From contig JAKCFJ010000004.1 of the NCBI GenBank assembly GCA_025041175.1, forward strand, positions 1 through 64,000: a DNA stretch of 64,000 nucleotides, read 5' to 3'. The notes under the pieces are model-generated. The model worked only from the letters and a program-made list of their open reading frames with translations, did not search any database and was not told the origin of the DNA. The DNA comes from Halobacteriales archaeon YIM A00010. Its GTDB lineage: Archaea; Halobacteriota; Halobacteria; Halobacteriales; Haloarculaceae. The translations under genes and the position numbers were made by a program. Shown here piece after piece: positions 1 through 10,292 of this stretch; the stretch's first letter is position 1; every line of letters begins with the position of its first letter.

Positions 1-1182
1 GAGCCCCTCGATGAGCGTCGGTTTGACGAAACAGCCGTCGTCGAGTGTCTCGTCTTCGCGGCTCACCGCCAGCGAGGAAGTTTGCCGCCCTCACGAGCGC
101 GTTCGAGGTAACCCATCGTCCGTTCGACCTGCTCGCGCGAGACCTTCGGTCCGAGATCCGTCTCGTCGTCGAGCGGGTCGCCGACGTTCATTCCTCGGCG
201 GCGGCGACCAGTCCCCGAGTACGTCGTCGGCGACCTCCTCGTGGACGAACAGCCGCGATCCCGCCTCACAGCACTCGCCGGTGTTGGCGAAGATCGCAAA
301 CGCGATCGTCTGGACGGCCTCCTCGGGATCCGCGTCCGCGTGGACGACAACAGGGCTCTTCCCGCCGAGTTCGAGGGTGACGTCCGTGACGGTGTCCGCC
401 GCGTTGCGCATAACCTGCTTGCCGACCGCGGTCGATCCAGTGAACGCGAGCTTTCGAACGTCCTCGTGTTTGGAGATCGGTTCTCCTGCCTCCTCGCCGT
501 AGCCGGTCACGACGTTGATCACACCGTCGGGAATGATGTCCTCGATCAGCTCCATCAGCCGGAGGATCGAGAGCGGCGTCTGCTCCTCGGCAGGCTTGAT
601 CACTGTGCAGTTCCCCGCCGCGAGTGCCGGGGCGATCTTCCACGACACCATCGCGAGCGGGAAGTTCCACGGAATGATCTGTCCGACGACCCGTACGGTT
701 CGTGGATCACCCGACCAGAGACGCCCGGTTCGTCGGTGGTCTGGCCGCGGTTCGTCTGGACAGCGCAGCGAAAAATCGAAACTGTTCGACGATTCCATCC
801 ATATCGATGCGAGCCTCCATCAGCGTCTTGCCGTTGTCGAGGGTCTCGAGTTTCGCAAGTTCGTCCTGGTGGTCCTCGATGCAGTCGGCGATCGCATCGA
901 GAACCGCCTGACGCTCGCTGGTGCTCGTCTCGGACCACCTCGTCGTACGCCTTCACGCTGCCTCGACCGCCCGGTCGACGTCCTCTGCGCGTCCCCGGGC
1001 AGCCGAGGAGTACTCTCCTGTCGTCGGATCGAGGGTGTCGAACGTGTCGCCGCTCGCGGCGTCCTGCCACTCACCCCGACGAACAACTGCGTGTGGTCGG
1101 GAATCACCTCCTCGGCCACAGCTCGGTGTCGAGATCGAATGGTCTCCGTCGTGTTACTGCCGTCATCACTCACGTTAGACAT
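1..1182 (-). pseudogene. Aldehyde dehydrogenase, frameshifted and cut by the window edge
   Basis: NAD(P)-dependent aldehyde dehydrogenase of the betaine/phenylacetaldehyde type, oxidising an aldehyde to the acid in the cytoplasm. The start is ATG at 1182 ([10 protein letters not shown]). An N-terminal piece reading HTQLFVG then loses frame. The middle is clean and carries the cofactor-binding [23 protein letters not shown] and FTGSTAVGKQV motifs and ELGGKSP; ANTGECCEAGSR holds the catalytic cysteine. Near 205 the frame breaks again before MNVGDPLDDETDLGP, and more breaks lie between 30 and 90. The C-terminus is beyond the window. It is divergent from the GMC oxidoreductase at 1299, a classical alcohol-to-aldehyde-to-acid pair. 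Family assignment is firm; substrate is unknown. Confidence 0.85.
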
Positions 1183-1298
1183 CGACACGACGTTTGGTCG
1201 CATTCAACTTAATATTTGTCTATGATGAATATCTCAGACAATTCAATATTATTACATACAAAAATTTCATTACGTATCATTTCCTGTGGGTTAATGTC
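1183..1298. promoter_or_regulatory. AT-rich divergent promoter region
   Basis: This 116-bp gap separates the divergent aldehyde dehydrogenase and GMC oxidoreductase genes. It is much more A+T rich than its surroundings, with TAATATTT near 1210 and AATATTATTACAT near 1247, which are plausible TATA elements for the two directions. No clear ribosome-binding site precedes either start, as is usual in haloarchaea. Confidence 0.5.
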
Positions 1299-2816
1299 AT
1301 GGCGCACACGTACGATTACGTCATCGTTGGAGCCGGATCTGCCGGTTGCGTACTCGCAAACCGCCTCTCGGCCGACGAGGGCAACGAGGTATTGTTGTTG
1401 GAAGCAGGAGAACCGGACGAGAGCGACGACATTCACGTTCCGACGATGTTCCCGCACCTGATGAAGTCGGAGGTGGACTGGGACTACTCGACGGTTCCCA
1501 ACCGGGTCTCAACGGCCGCGAGGAGTACTGGCCCCGGGGAAAGACACTCGGTGGCTCCTCGTCGATCAACGCGATGATGTACGTCCGGGGGAACCCCTGG
1601 GACTACGATCGCTGGGCGGACCTGGGTAACGACGGGTGGGGCTGGAACGAGATGTCCTCTTGCTTCAAGCGGATGGAGGATTTCGAGGATGGCGAGTCTG
1701 TGCATCACGGAGCCGATGGGCCGCTCCACGTCGAACAGGAGCATCCATACGGTGACGTCACGGATACCCTGATCGACGCCTCCGTGGAGGTCGGATTCGA
1801 TCAGAATGAGGACGTAAACGCCGGACAGCAAGAGGAATGGGATATCTCCACCTGACCGTCGAGGACGGCGAGCGCCAGAGTACCGCTGTTGCCTATCTCC
1901 ACCCCGTACTGGATCGGAGCAACCTGACCGCCGAGACTGGCGCACGTGTGACACGGGTCGTCCTTGAGGGAGATACCGCGACTGGCGTCACATACGTCCA
2001 GAACGGCGTCACCCAGGACATCGCTGCCGAGGAGGTCGTCCTCTCGGCTGGGGCGATCGACTCGCCGAAACTGCTGTTGCTCTCGGGGGTCGGTCCCGCC
2101 ACCCACCTCGAAGAGCACGGCATCGACGTCGAACACGACCTCCCCGGCGTCGGTCGGAACCTCCAGGATCACCTCGTCGCCTCGTCGGCGTACGAGTGCA
2201 CGCAGGATCCAGAAATCAATCCGGGAGAGGTCCTCTGTCAGGTCACCGGCTTCGAGCGGTCCGACCCGGACCTCCCTGCTCCCGATCTCCAGTACTTCCT
2301 CGCGCGGGTGTACTTTATGAACCACGGTTTCGACAATCCCGAGGAAGGAGAGGGATGACCCTCAGTACGACCCTGCTCCATCCGGAGAGCCGTGGCCGGG
2401 TCACGCTCGCTTCCGACTACCCGTTCGACGATCCGGTCATCGATCCGAACTACCTGGACGAAGAAGCCGATATGGAGCGACTCGTCGAGGGCCTTAAGCG
2501 GACCGAGAGATCGCCCATGCGAGTGCTCTGGATGGGCACCGCGGCAGGGAAGTCTGGCCGGAAGAGGAGATCGGAGCGACGATGACCTCCGCCAGCACAT
2601 TCACGAGACGGTCCAGACGATCTACCACCCTGTTGGGACGTGTAAGATGGGCGACGACGAGATGGCTGTCGTCGACGACCGACTACGCATCCACGGGCTA
2701 AACTCACCCGTGTTGTCGATGCCTCCGTTATGCCTCGCATCACGTCTGGAAACACGAACGCTCCGACCATTGCGATCGCCGAGAAGGCCGCGGACCTGCT
2801 CAAGGAGGCTCGGTAA
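1299..2816 (+). pseudogene. GMC-family oxidoreductase (choline dehydrogenase-like), multiply frameshifted
   Basis: FAD-dependent glucose-methanol-choline oxidoreductase, which oxidises an alcohol to an aldehyde. The N-terminus has the dinucleotide-binding motif VIVGAGSAGCVLANRLS. The PROSITE-type GMC signatures follow: GREEYWPRGKTLGGSSSINAM and later LSAGAIDSPKLLLLSGVGP. The C-terminal catalytic part HPVGTCKMG and a final [20 protein letters not shown] are present, but in different frames. I count breaks near 1500, 1835, 2355, 2500, 2570 and 2704. Most are repaired by adding one base to a C or G run, for example CCC at about 1508 and GGG at about 2353. Total length fits an intact protein of about 505 residues, so the gene is complete apart from the indels. 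Confidence 0.88.
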
Positions 2817-2834
2817 CGGTTCGTAATCTTGTGG

Positions 2835-3301
2835 CTACCGTTTGGGTTCGAATCGGAAGAACACCCGTTCGTGGTCGACTGGGCCGTCGATCTCGGTGAC
2901 GTTCAGTTCCACGGGGTCACCGATTTCGAGGTCGTCATACTCGGCGTTGTCGATCCGCGACGAAAGCTGCACGTCACCGAGATCGACGATGCCGATCACG
3001 AACGGCACCTCCGATTGCATTCCAAGCGGAGCACCGGCCCGACCGTCGAAAACGCGAACAGTTCGCCTTCGTGCGGGAGGTCCACGTATTCGAGATCGTC
3101 GCCTGACACTCCGGGCAGACGATGCGGGCGGAACTGCAGGTTCCCACAATCCCGACAGCGCGTTGTCGAGAGCTGCCCGTGGCGGAGGTTCTCGTAGAAC
3201 TCATGGATACCCGTGTGCGCTGCGCTCTGTAGCTCGTAGAAGTCGAGTAGCCGAGGGAGCTCGATGGTCTCCGGCAGCTCGATGGTGTCGTGGTCGCTCA
3301 T
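2835..3301 (-). pseudogene. DUF35 zinc-ribbon/OB-fold protein partnering a thiolase, frameshifted
   Basis: Small acyl-CoA-associated protein with an N-terminal helix, a four-cysteine rubredoxin-like zinc ribbon and a C-terminal OB fold. Such proteins are routinely encoded beside SCP-x/acetyl-CoA acetyltransferase thiolases and are thought to channel acyl-CoA. The first cysteine pair is seen in TTRCRDCGNLQFRP. The second, IVCPECQ, lies one frame away. The OB part (IDNAEYDDLEIGDPVEL) is in a third frame segment. The breaks near 3120, 3105 and 3040 are each repaired by one added C or G in a run. It starts 6 bases after the stop of the thiolase at 3308 and is surely co-transcribed with it. Confidence 0.82.
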
Positions 3302-3307
3302 GGTCGC

Positions 3308-4495
3308 TCACGCTCTCAGAATCATGACGCTGTGGACGGATGCGCTGCCACTGAGGTTGTGAATCAGTCCCGTCTCCGGGTCGGGAACCCGCCGCTCGGC
3401 CGGCACGTCGCCGCGGAACTGGTCGTAAATCTCAAGCGCCTGCGAAACGCCGGTCGCCCCGAGCGGGTGGCCGCAGCCAAGCAGCCCGCCCCGCGGGTTG
3501 ACGGCGATATCGCCATCGAGAGCGCTGCGTCCATCTTCGACGAACCGGCCCCCCTCGCCCTTCTCGACCCAGCCGAGATCTTCGTACTCGACGATCTCGC
3601 TGATCGAAAAGCAGTCGTGGATCTCGGCTACGTCCAGTTCTCTGAGGGGATCAGTGACGCCCGCCTGGTCGTAGGCCTTCTCCGCGGCGGTCGTGGCCTG
3701 TGGCCAGCCCGACATCGAGGGGAGGTTGTTGACCGAGTTGCTCGCGAAGCACGCCTGCCCGCTGCCGGTGATCCACGCCGCCTCGTCGGTCACCTCGCGG
3801 GCTTTCTCCTCGCTCATGAGGACGAGCCCCGCAGCACCGTCAGTGATGCCGCTGCAGTCGTAGAGACACAGCGGCGGCGACAGCGGATACGATTCGAGCA
3901 CTTCCTCGACGGTGACCTCGTCCTGAAACTGTGCGAACTCGTTGTGTGCGGCATGGCGCTTGTTCTTCGCGCTCACGAGTGCGAGTTGCTCGCGAGTCGT
4001 GCCGTACTCGTACATATGTCGCTGGGCGACCATGGCGAAGTACGGTGGGGCGTTCAGCCCGTTGACGCCGTCGAACTCCCGATCCATCACGTTTGTCATG
4101 CTGGCCTGCGCCTCAGGCATGTGCCCCCCCGGTGGATTCATCTTCTCGACGCCGAGCACGAGCGCAACGTCGAGCTGCCCGGCGGCGATGGCGAGCCAGG
4201 CGTACCGCAATGCGGCCTGCCCGCTGGCGCACGCGAGTTCCGTCCGCGCGATCATCGCGTCGACGTCGATGCCCAGCAGCTCCGCGACCAGCGGCGCGAC
4301 GTGCGTCTGGAATGCGAACCGCTCGGGCTGGACCGACCCGACGAACAGCCCTTCGATGTCCTCTGGACCCATGTCCGGGACCGAATCGAAGGTGGCCTTG
4401 CCCGCCTCCTGGATCAGGTCCTTGTACGTGGCCTCACGGGACCCCCAACGGGTGTGGCCACCACCGACGATGCCGGCGGTCCGCGTCACGGCCAC
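3308..4495 (-). CDS. Thiolase of the SCP-x / acetyl-CoA acetyltransferase type
   Basis: Intact 395-residue thiolase that cleaves a 3-ketoacyl-CoA with CoA, the last step of beta-oxidation or of side-chain removal from an aromatic acyl-CoA. The nucleophile is Cys89 in ARTELACASGQAAL. The second active-site region is EIHDCFSISE and the C-terminal catalytic loop is GGLLGCGHPLGATG, with the histidine of the GHP motif. Length and the partner DUF35 protein just downstream are typical of archaeal thiolases. It lies 107 bases downstream of the fused hydroxyacyl-CoA dehydrogenase/hydratase, completing a beta-oxidation set. Substrate cannot be read from sequence; the gentisate genes nearby suggest an aryl-propionyl-type CoA ester. 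Confidence 0.93.
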   Translation of the reverse strand: MAVTRTAGIVGGGHTRWGSREATYKDLIQEAGKATFDSVPDMGPEDIEGLFVGSVQPERFAFQTHVAPLVAELLGIDVDAMIARTELACASGQAALRYAWLAIAAGQLDVALVLGVEKMNPPGGHMPEAQASMTNVMDREFDGVNGLNAPPYFAMVAQRHMYEYGTTREQLALVSAKNKRHAAHNEFAQFQDEVTVEEVLESYPLSPPLCLYDCSGITDGAAGLVLMSEEKAREVTDEAAWITGSGQACFASNSVNNLPSMSGWPQATTAAEKAYDQAGVTDPLRELDVAEIHDCFSISEIVEYEDLGWVEKGEGGRFVEDGRSALDGDIAVNPRGGLLGCGHPLGATGVSQALEIYDQFRGDVPAERRVPDPETGLIHNLSGSASVHSVMILRA

Positions 4496-4602
4496 ATCCC
4501 CTCGCTATCGCGTTTCGTGCCGTTCGTTCTCCCGGTGATACTGGCGTATCTCATCGTCCATCTCGTTCGGTAGTAGTCCACATACTTGAATCCTTGCCCC
4601 AC

Positions 4603-6570
4603 TTACTCATCGCCGAACTCGGGCTCGCGATCGTGGGTGAACGCCGCGACGCCTTCCCGCATGTCGTCGGTAGTCGTGAGCAGGCCGAAGCCCTGGCTCT
4701 CGATCGATAGGGCCGTTTTCAGGCTCGCGTCTTGTCCCTCGTTGATTGCGTGTTTTGCAACCTCCAGCGCTGTCTGTGGGCCCTCAACCAGATCCGAGAC
4801 GACCTCGTCGATCGCCGCCTCGAACTCGTCGTCCGGAACAGCGCGGTTGAGGATTCCCCAGTCGGCTGCCTTCGACGCCGAGATCTGGTGACCACGGAAG
4901 ACGAGTTCTTTCGTCCGCGGCTTGCCGATGAGTCGGGTGAGCCGCTGAGTTCCGCCGCCGCCAGGGATGAGTCCGAGTTCGATCTCCGGACTGCCGAGTC
5001 TCGATCCCTCGGTCGCAATGCGGATGTCACAAGCCAGCGTGACCTCCAATCCGGCACCGAGGCAGAACCCGTCAATCTTGGCGACGGTCGGACGGGGGAA
5101 CTCGTAGATGGTCTCGATGGATTCGTCGATCGACATCAGCTCCGTCGGCTTGGCAGTGGTGAACCCGGTGATGTCCGCGCCAGCGCTGAACGCGCGATCG
5201 CCTGCGCCCTCGAAGACAACGCAGGAGACTTCTTCAGTGTCAACCGATGTAAGCAGGCGCTTGACCTCGTCGAACATGTCCGTCGAAAAGGCGTTGAGTC
5301 GCTCTTCGCGGTCGAAAATAACGCTCAAGACGCCATCATCGGACAGCTCGTGTCTGACGTAGTGGTACGGTCCGCCGTCGTTGTAGTCGTAGAAGCCACG
5401 GCCCGCGTCTTCTCCGGTGTGACCGGCCTCGACCAGCTCGATCAGATAGTCCGCCGGCTCGTACCGCTCGGCCCCGGTCGCATCGTGGAGGTCGCGTAGC
5501 TTCGAGAGCGACGTCAAGGCCGATCTTGTCCGCAGTCCGGCACGTTCCTCAGGAGGCCCCGCCGAGTCGCATCCCGGTGTCGATGTCCTCCGGAACAGCG
5601 ACTTCCTGCCCGACAAGCTTGGCTGCCTCGTTGATCATCCGGGCTTCGATGCGAACCGTGTCGACTCCCTCGCCCTGGCCGGGCTCGTAGTCGACGCCGC
5701 TGTCCTCGTAGTCGTAGAAGCCTTTCCGGTCTTTCGGCCGAGATCGTCGTCCTCGATGCGGGAACTGACTGACTCCGGCACTGGTTCGTCCCACTGCTCG
5801 CGGGTGTGGGCAAAGATGTCTAGCCCGCCGAAATCGTTGAGTTCGAACGGACCCATCGGGTAGCCACGCTGGAACACCATCGCCGCGTCGATCTCCCGGA
5901 TGCTAGCCGCACCTGCATCGAACATCCACGCGGCTTCGCCCATGTACGGCGTCAGGACGTTGTTGACGACGAACTGTGGAATGTCCTTGCGGACGCGGAT
6001 GGGCGTCTTGTCGATCGACTCGACGAACGTGTAGGCTGTGTCGGTGACCACCTCGTTCGTCGCCTCGCCGGAAACGACCTCGACGAGATCCATCTTCACC
6101 GGCGGATTGAAGAAGTGTAGCCCGCAACACCGCTCCGGTTGGTCCACCGCTGCCGCGATGTCGCTCACCCGGAGGCTGGACGTGTTCGTCGCAATGATGG
6201 TCTCCGACGAGGCCGCAGCGTCGACGGCACTGAAGATCTCCCGTTTCAGATCGAGGTCCTCTGGCGCGGCTTCGACGACGAGGTCGGCGTCGGCGACCGC
6301 TGTCTCTAGATCAGTCGTCGTCGAGATACGATCGAGGACGACATCGGGATCGTCGTCGATCCGGCCCTTCTCGGCGAGTTTGCCGACGCTCCACTCGATC
6401 TGCTCGTAGCCCTCCCGAACGATGTCTTGCTCGACATCGCGCATCACGACGTTGTAGCCGGCGATGGCAGCCACTTCGGCAATACCGTGTCCCATACTGC
6501 CAGCCCCCAAAACTGCGAGGCTGTCTATCTCGATATCCATCACTTGAAACTCCTCGTCGGACATCATCAA
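4603..6570 (-). pseudogene. Fused 3-hydroxyacyl-CoA dehydrogenase / enoyl-CoA hydratase, frameshifted
   Basis: Bifunctional beta-oxidation enzyme of the haloarchaeal arrangement, with the dehydrogenase first and the crotonase second (about 655 residues if intact). The first half carries the NAD-binding motif SLAVLGAGSMGHGIAEVAA and the catalytic region CGLHFFNPPVKMDLVEVV. The hydratase half carries FSAGADITGF and GLIPGGGGTQRLTRLIG with conserved Glu and oxyanion-hole glycines. Frame is lost near 5725, where one added G restores KTGKGFYDY, and again around 5520-5560. The N-terminal M-M-M start is ambiguous: ATG at 6540 (MDIEID) is also possible. It lies between the ABC transporter genes and the thiolase on the same strand. 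Confidence 0.87.
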
Positions 6571-6657
6571 TGTAACGGTGCACTATCAGACCGCAGAAAC
6601 GTTCGAGCCAACGGCTGATGTTTCCCATGCGGTCCGACAAAGCGTCATGCACCCGCC

Positions 6658-7360
6658 TTACACGCCCAGATACTCCTGGCGCAGGGTCTCGTCCTCGCGC
6701 AGGCGCTCGGTCGACACTGCATCGACAATGCGACCCTCATCGAGGATATAGTGGCGATCGGCGACTGCCAACGCGACGGCGACGTTCTGCTCAACGAGGA
6801 GTACCGTTACGTCCCGTTCCTGGCTGATCTCCTCGATGATGGATTCGATGCGTCTGACAATATAGGGTGCAAGACCCTCGCACGGCTCGTCAAGAAGCAT
6901 CATTCGCGGATTCGCTACAAGCTACGCGCGATGGCGAGCATCTGCTTTTCACCCCGCTCATGTTCTTCGATGGACGATCGCGCATCGCCGCCAGTTCGGG
7001 AAACTGATCGAGGATCAAGTCGACCGCTAACGGGTCGGTGACATGGTTGGCCGCGAGCCGGAGATTTTCTTCGACCGTCATATTCTCAAAGCAGCGCCGG
7101 CCCTCCGGAACGAGCGTGAGTCCGAGCTTCGGATTCGGTGGCTGCGCGTAGCGCGAAGGTCATGTCCATCGAACGTGATGGATCCGCCCTGCACATGGGG
7201 TATCCGCGCCAACGATGGCGCGGATGGTCGTCGTTTTCCCGGCACCGTTGCGGCCGAGTAGCGAGACGACTTCATCGCGTTCGACGGTCACATCGACGCC
7301 GAACAGTACTTGTCCGGTCTCGTAGCCAGCCGCCAAGTCACGGACTTCAAGCAGCGTCAT
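6658..7360 (-). pseudogene. ABC transporter ATPase, LivF type, frameshifted
   Basis: Second ATPase of a branched-chain amino-acid-family (HAAT) importer. The Walker A motif LLGRNGAGKTTTIRAIVG is in the first segment. The D-loop and Walker B segment MMLLDEPCEGLAPYIV and the H-loop region LLVEQNVAVALAVADR are in the last. Between them the frame changes near 7205, 7135, 6960 and 6915; the signature-like ERGEKQMLAIARSL is only recovered in a shifted frame. The start ATG overlaps the stop of the LivG-type gene by 4 bases, so the operon order is conventional. The protein would have about 234 residues, normal for LivF. Confidence 0.87.
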
Positions 7361-8159
7361 AGCTCCTCCCTCATGCCGCCGAGATAGGCGTTCTGTACGT
7401 CCTCGTTGTCCCGGATCGCTTCGGGGCTGGCCGTGGCGATGACCTCACCCTGGTTGAGCACCGTGATTCGATCGCTCATCAAGAGAACGATGTCCATATC
7501 GTGTTCGATCAGGAGAATGGTGAGGTCGAGTTCCTGCCGCAGATCGTCGATCATCTCGGCTGTCTCCTGCGTCTCCGTGGTACCGATGCCGCTGGTCGGC
7601 TCGTCGAGCAGGAGGACCGACGGCTCCGTCGCCAGCGTAACCGCGATGCCGAGCCGGCGCTGGTCGCCGTGTGAGAGGTTCTTCGCCGCTGTGCTGTACT
7701 GGTCGTCGAGACCGACCCGCTCTGGTGGTCGAACGCACGGTCGCGGTACCGATCCTGGCCTTCGCCGAGGAGGTCCAGACTAAACGTACCGGTCTGCGCC
7801 GTCTGGACGACGACGCGGACGTTCTCCAGAACAGATAAATCGTTGAACAGCTGGTTGGATTGGAACGACCGCGCGAGGCCGCGGTGCGGCCGCGCCTCTT
7901 GGGGCAGGTCCGTGATCTCCTCGCCGTCGAACCAGACGGTTCCGGCTGTGGGCGGGAGAGCGCCGGTGACCGTATCGAACAGCGTCGTCTTCCCGGCACC
8001 GTTTGGCCCGATGATCGCGTGCAGTTCGCCCTGCTCGACGGCTAGATCGACGTCATCGACTGCGACGACGCCGCCGAACCGCTTCGTTAACCCGTCGGTT
8101 TGCAGGATGGGATCCGATTGAACCGCCTCCGTTGCGTCATTCTGTCTGATATCGATCAC
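7357..8159 (-). pseudogene. ABC transporter ATPase, LivG type, one frameshift
   Basis: First ATPase of the HAAT importer, about 267 residues if intact. Walker A is IIGPNGAGKTTLFDTVTG and the Q-loop region is ARSFQSNQLFNDLSVLENV. A single frame change near 7728 separates these from the signature LSHGDQRRLGIAVTLA, Walker B LLLDEPTSGIG and the H-loop LLIEHDMDIVLLMSDRI. Adding one base there gives ERVGLDD and a continuous frame. Its start overlaps the permease stop by 4 bases (8156-8159) and its stop overlaps the next ATPase start by 4 bases, so translation is tightly coupled. Confidence 0.88.
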
Positions 8160-9269
8160 TCTTGATCACCTCCGAATCGTTGGAACAGCCGCTCGACGCC
8201 GCCCCGAAACAGCCCCCAGACGCCCTCACGCGGCGCGACCAGTACCGCGATGACGAACAGCAGCCCCAGAAAGAACTGCCAGTACGTTAGCACGCCGGAG
8301 AGTTCGACCCTGACTATCGGGAACTCGGAGAGGGGTACCACGAGCGTTTCGAACTCGGTGAGGAAGTCCCGAGAGAACAGCCAGACGAACACGCCTGTGA
8401 GCGGGCCGAAGAAGTATTTTGTTCCACCAAGGACGGTCATGAGAATGACGTCACCGCTCGTCGTGACCGAGAGGTCATGGAGCGTTGCGCCCTGGTTGTT
8501 GATCTCCAACAGAACGCCCGCCAGCGCCGCAAACATCCCGCTGAAGGTGAACGACCAGATCTTGTACCGTCTCGTGTCGATCCCGACGGCACGGGCCAGC
8601 TCCTCATTCTCACGGACGACTGCCAGCGTCCGGCCAAACGGCGATCGAACGAGTTGCCAGAGGGCGAGCATCCCGATCAGGAACACGACTGCCAGCAGGT
8701 AGTACCAGTCGAACCTGAGCCACTCCAGCGAAACGTACATCACGCCGCGGTAGCTCTCAATCCACGCCGGAAGCGCGCCGCTGAGTCCAGTGCTCCCGCC
8801 AGTGATTCCGCCGTAGTTCTGGTTCGCAATGAAGTAAACGGACTGTGCGAACGCGAGTGTGAGCATTGCGAAGTATATCTCCCTTCTGGACTGTGAGCCG
8901 TCCAATGAGGTGCGCGACGACGGTCGCTACCGCGACGCTGATGAGTGCGGCCACGATGAACGGAAGCCCCATGTGAAGGACGCCGATAGCGGCCCCGTAC
9001 GTGCCGAACCCGAGGAACATCGCGTGTCCGAACGAAAGCAGGCCGGTGTAGCCGATGAGGAGGTTGAACGACGCCGCGAACAGCATCCAAATGAGGATGC
9101 TGTTCGCGATCTGCTCGTAGCCGAGCAACACTGGATGTGAGACCACCGGCCGGATGAACACGATGACAGCGACCAAACCGAGCGGGACTCGGAGCCGGTG
9201 GAGCACGTCGGTGTCCAGTGACTCCGTCGCCCAGCGCGCGATGGTTTCGGGTGAACGACGGTCGCTCAT
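8156..9269 (-). pseudogene. ABC transporter permease, LivM type, one frameshift
   Basis: Inner permease of the HAAT importer with about eight to ten hydrophobic segments. The upstream part ends in VAHLIGRLTVQKG; the downstream part resumes at EIYFAMLTLAFAQSVYF, the most conserved LivM region (normally SGIYFAMLTLAFAQ). Adding one G to the GGG run near 8883 gives a continuous reading of about 371 residues. The conserved loop GRTLAVVRENEELARAVGID, which contacts the ATPase, is intact. Start (9269) and stop both overlap neighbours by 4 bases. Confidence 0.9.
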
Positions 9270-10285
9270 TCGAGAAAGCCCTCCTGGCCGAACAGTCCAC
9301 GCGGTCTGACAAGCAAAACGACGATCATCACGAGATAGGGCATCAACCCACCGATGCCGGGGATGGCCAGCGCCTCGATGTTCGTCCGGATCGCGAGCGT
9401 CTCAAGTAGCAACGGTGTCAGGAACACCGCCTCGCCGATGAGCAGCCCCGAGACGACGCTCCCGAAGAGACTCCCGATACCTCCGACCACGATCACGACG
9501 AACGCAAGGATGATGAACTGGTCGCCCATGGCGAGGTCCATCCCAACCTCGGTCCCTCGAAGGACGCCACCGAGACCGGCAATGCTCGCCCCGAGAAAGA
9601 ACATCAGGACGAATCGGCGGTGAATGTTCACACCGACCAACTCCGCCATCTCTCGGTCGAGGACGCCAGCACGAACCGAGAGGCCGAAATCGGTCCGCTC
9701 GATGAGCAGATACACTACGACGACAGTCAGCACACTGACGACGACGGTGAACAACCGAAATCGGGCAACAGTCGTGGTGAACAGGGTGAAACCCGCCGAG
9801 AGGGCCTCCGGGGTCGGCACGCTGAGCGGACTGCCACCCCACGTCGCTCGTGTGGCCTCGTTCAACATCAAAGCGAGGCCGAATGTGGCGAGCAAACCGA
9901 TAAGGGGGTTCTCGTCGTAGATGAACTGCAACACTGCACGTTCGATGATGATGCCAAGCACGCCGACCAGTAGTGGAACGACGATGAGCGCGACCCAAAA
10001 CGAGAATCCCCACTGGACGACGATCTGGTGGGTGAGATATGCACCGACCATGAACAGGGCCCCGTGAGCGAAGTTCACCACGCCGAGGAGCCCGAGGATG
10101 ATGGACAGCCCGAGAGCGAGCAGGACGAGAATGAACCCGTAGACAAGCCCACCAACCACCTGATCGACGAACAGCCCTGGTTTCATCACGAACGCGTTCA
10201 CCAGCACTGTGAGGAGGACGACGACGCCCGCTCTCTCGGCTGATGAATGGCTCCGATTGCCCGTGTTCGGTAGAGACATGTTCAT
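9266..10285 (-). CDS. ABC transporter permease, LivH type
   Basis: Intact 339-residue integral membrane permease of a branched-chain amino-acid-family importer. Hydrophobic helices alternate with short loops. The family motif GLLGVVNFAHGALFMVGAYL lies near residue 75 and the ATPase-contact loop with ELVGVNIHRRFVLMFFLGA lies near residue 225. The start is taken as ATG at 10285 (MNMSLPNTG), 7 bases after the binding-protein stop; the open frame extends further upstream but would run into the binding-protein gene. ATG at 10279 is an alternative. Its stop overlaps the LivM start. Aromatic-acid uptake is an inference from neighbours. Confidence 0.92.
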   Translation of the reverse strand: MNMSLPNTGNRSHSSAERAGVVVLLTVLVNAFVMKPGLFVDQVVGGLVYGFILVLLALGLSIILGLLGVVNFAHGALFMVGAYLTHQIVVQWGFSFWVALIVVPLLVGVLGIIIERAVLQFIYDENPLIGLLATFGLALMLNEATRATWGGSPLSVPTPEALSAGFTLFTTTVARFRLFTVVVSVLTVVVVYLLIERTDFGLSVRAGVLDREMAELVGVNIHRRFVLMFFLGASIAGLGGVLRGTEVGMDLAMGDQFIILAFVVIVVGGIGSLFGSVVSGLLIGEAVFLTPLLLETLAIRTNIEALAIPGIGGLMPYLVMIVVLLVRPRGLFGQEGFLE

Positions 10286-10292
10286 TGTGGGA

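Noticed and set aside
3290-4573. A 427-codon open frame on the plus strand opposite the thiolase
   Set aside because: It is a G+C-driven shadow. The minus-strand frame carries all thiolase motifs, while this one has none.
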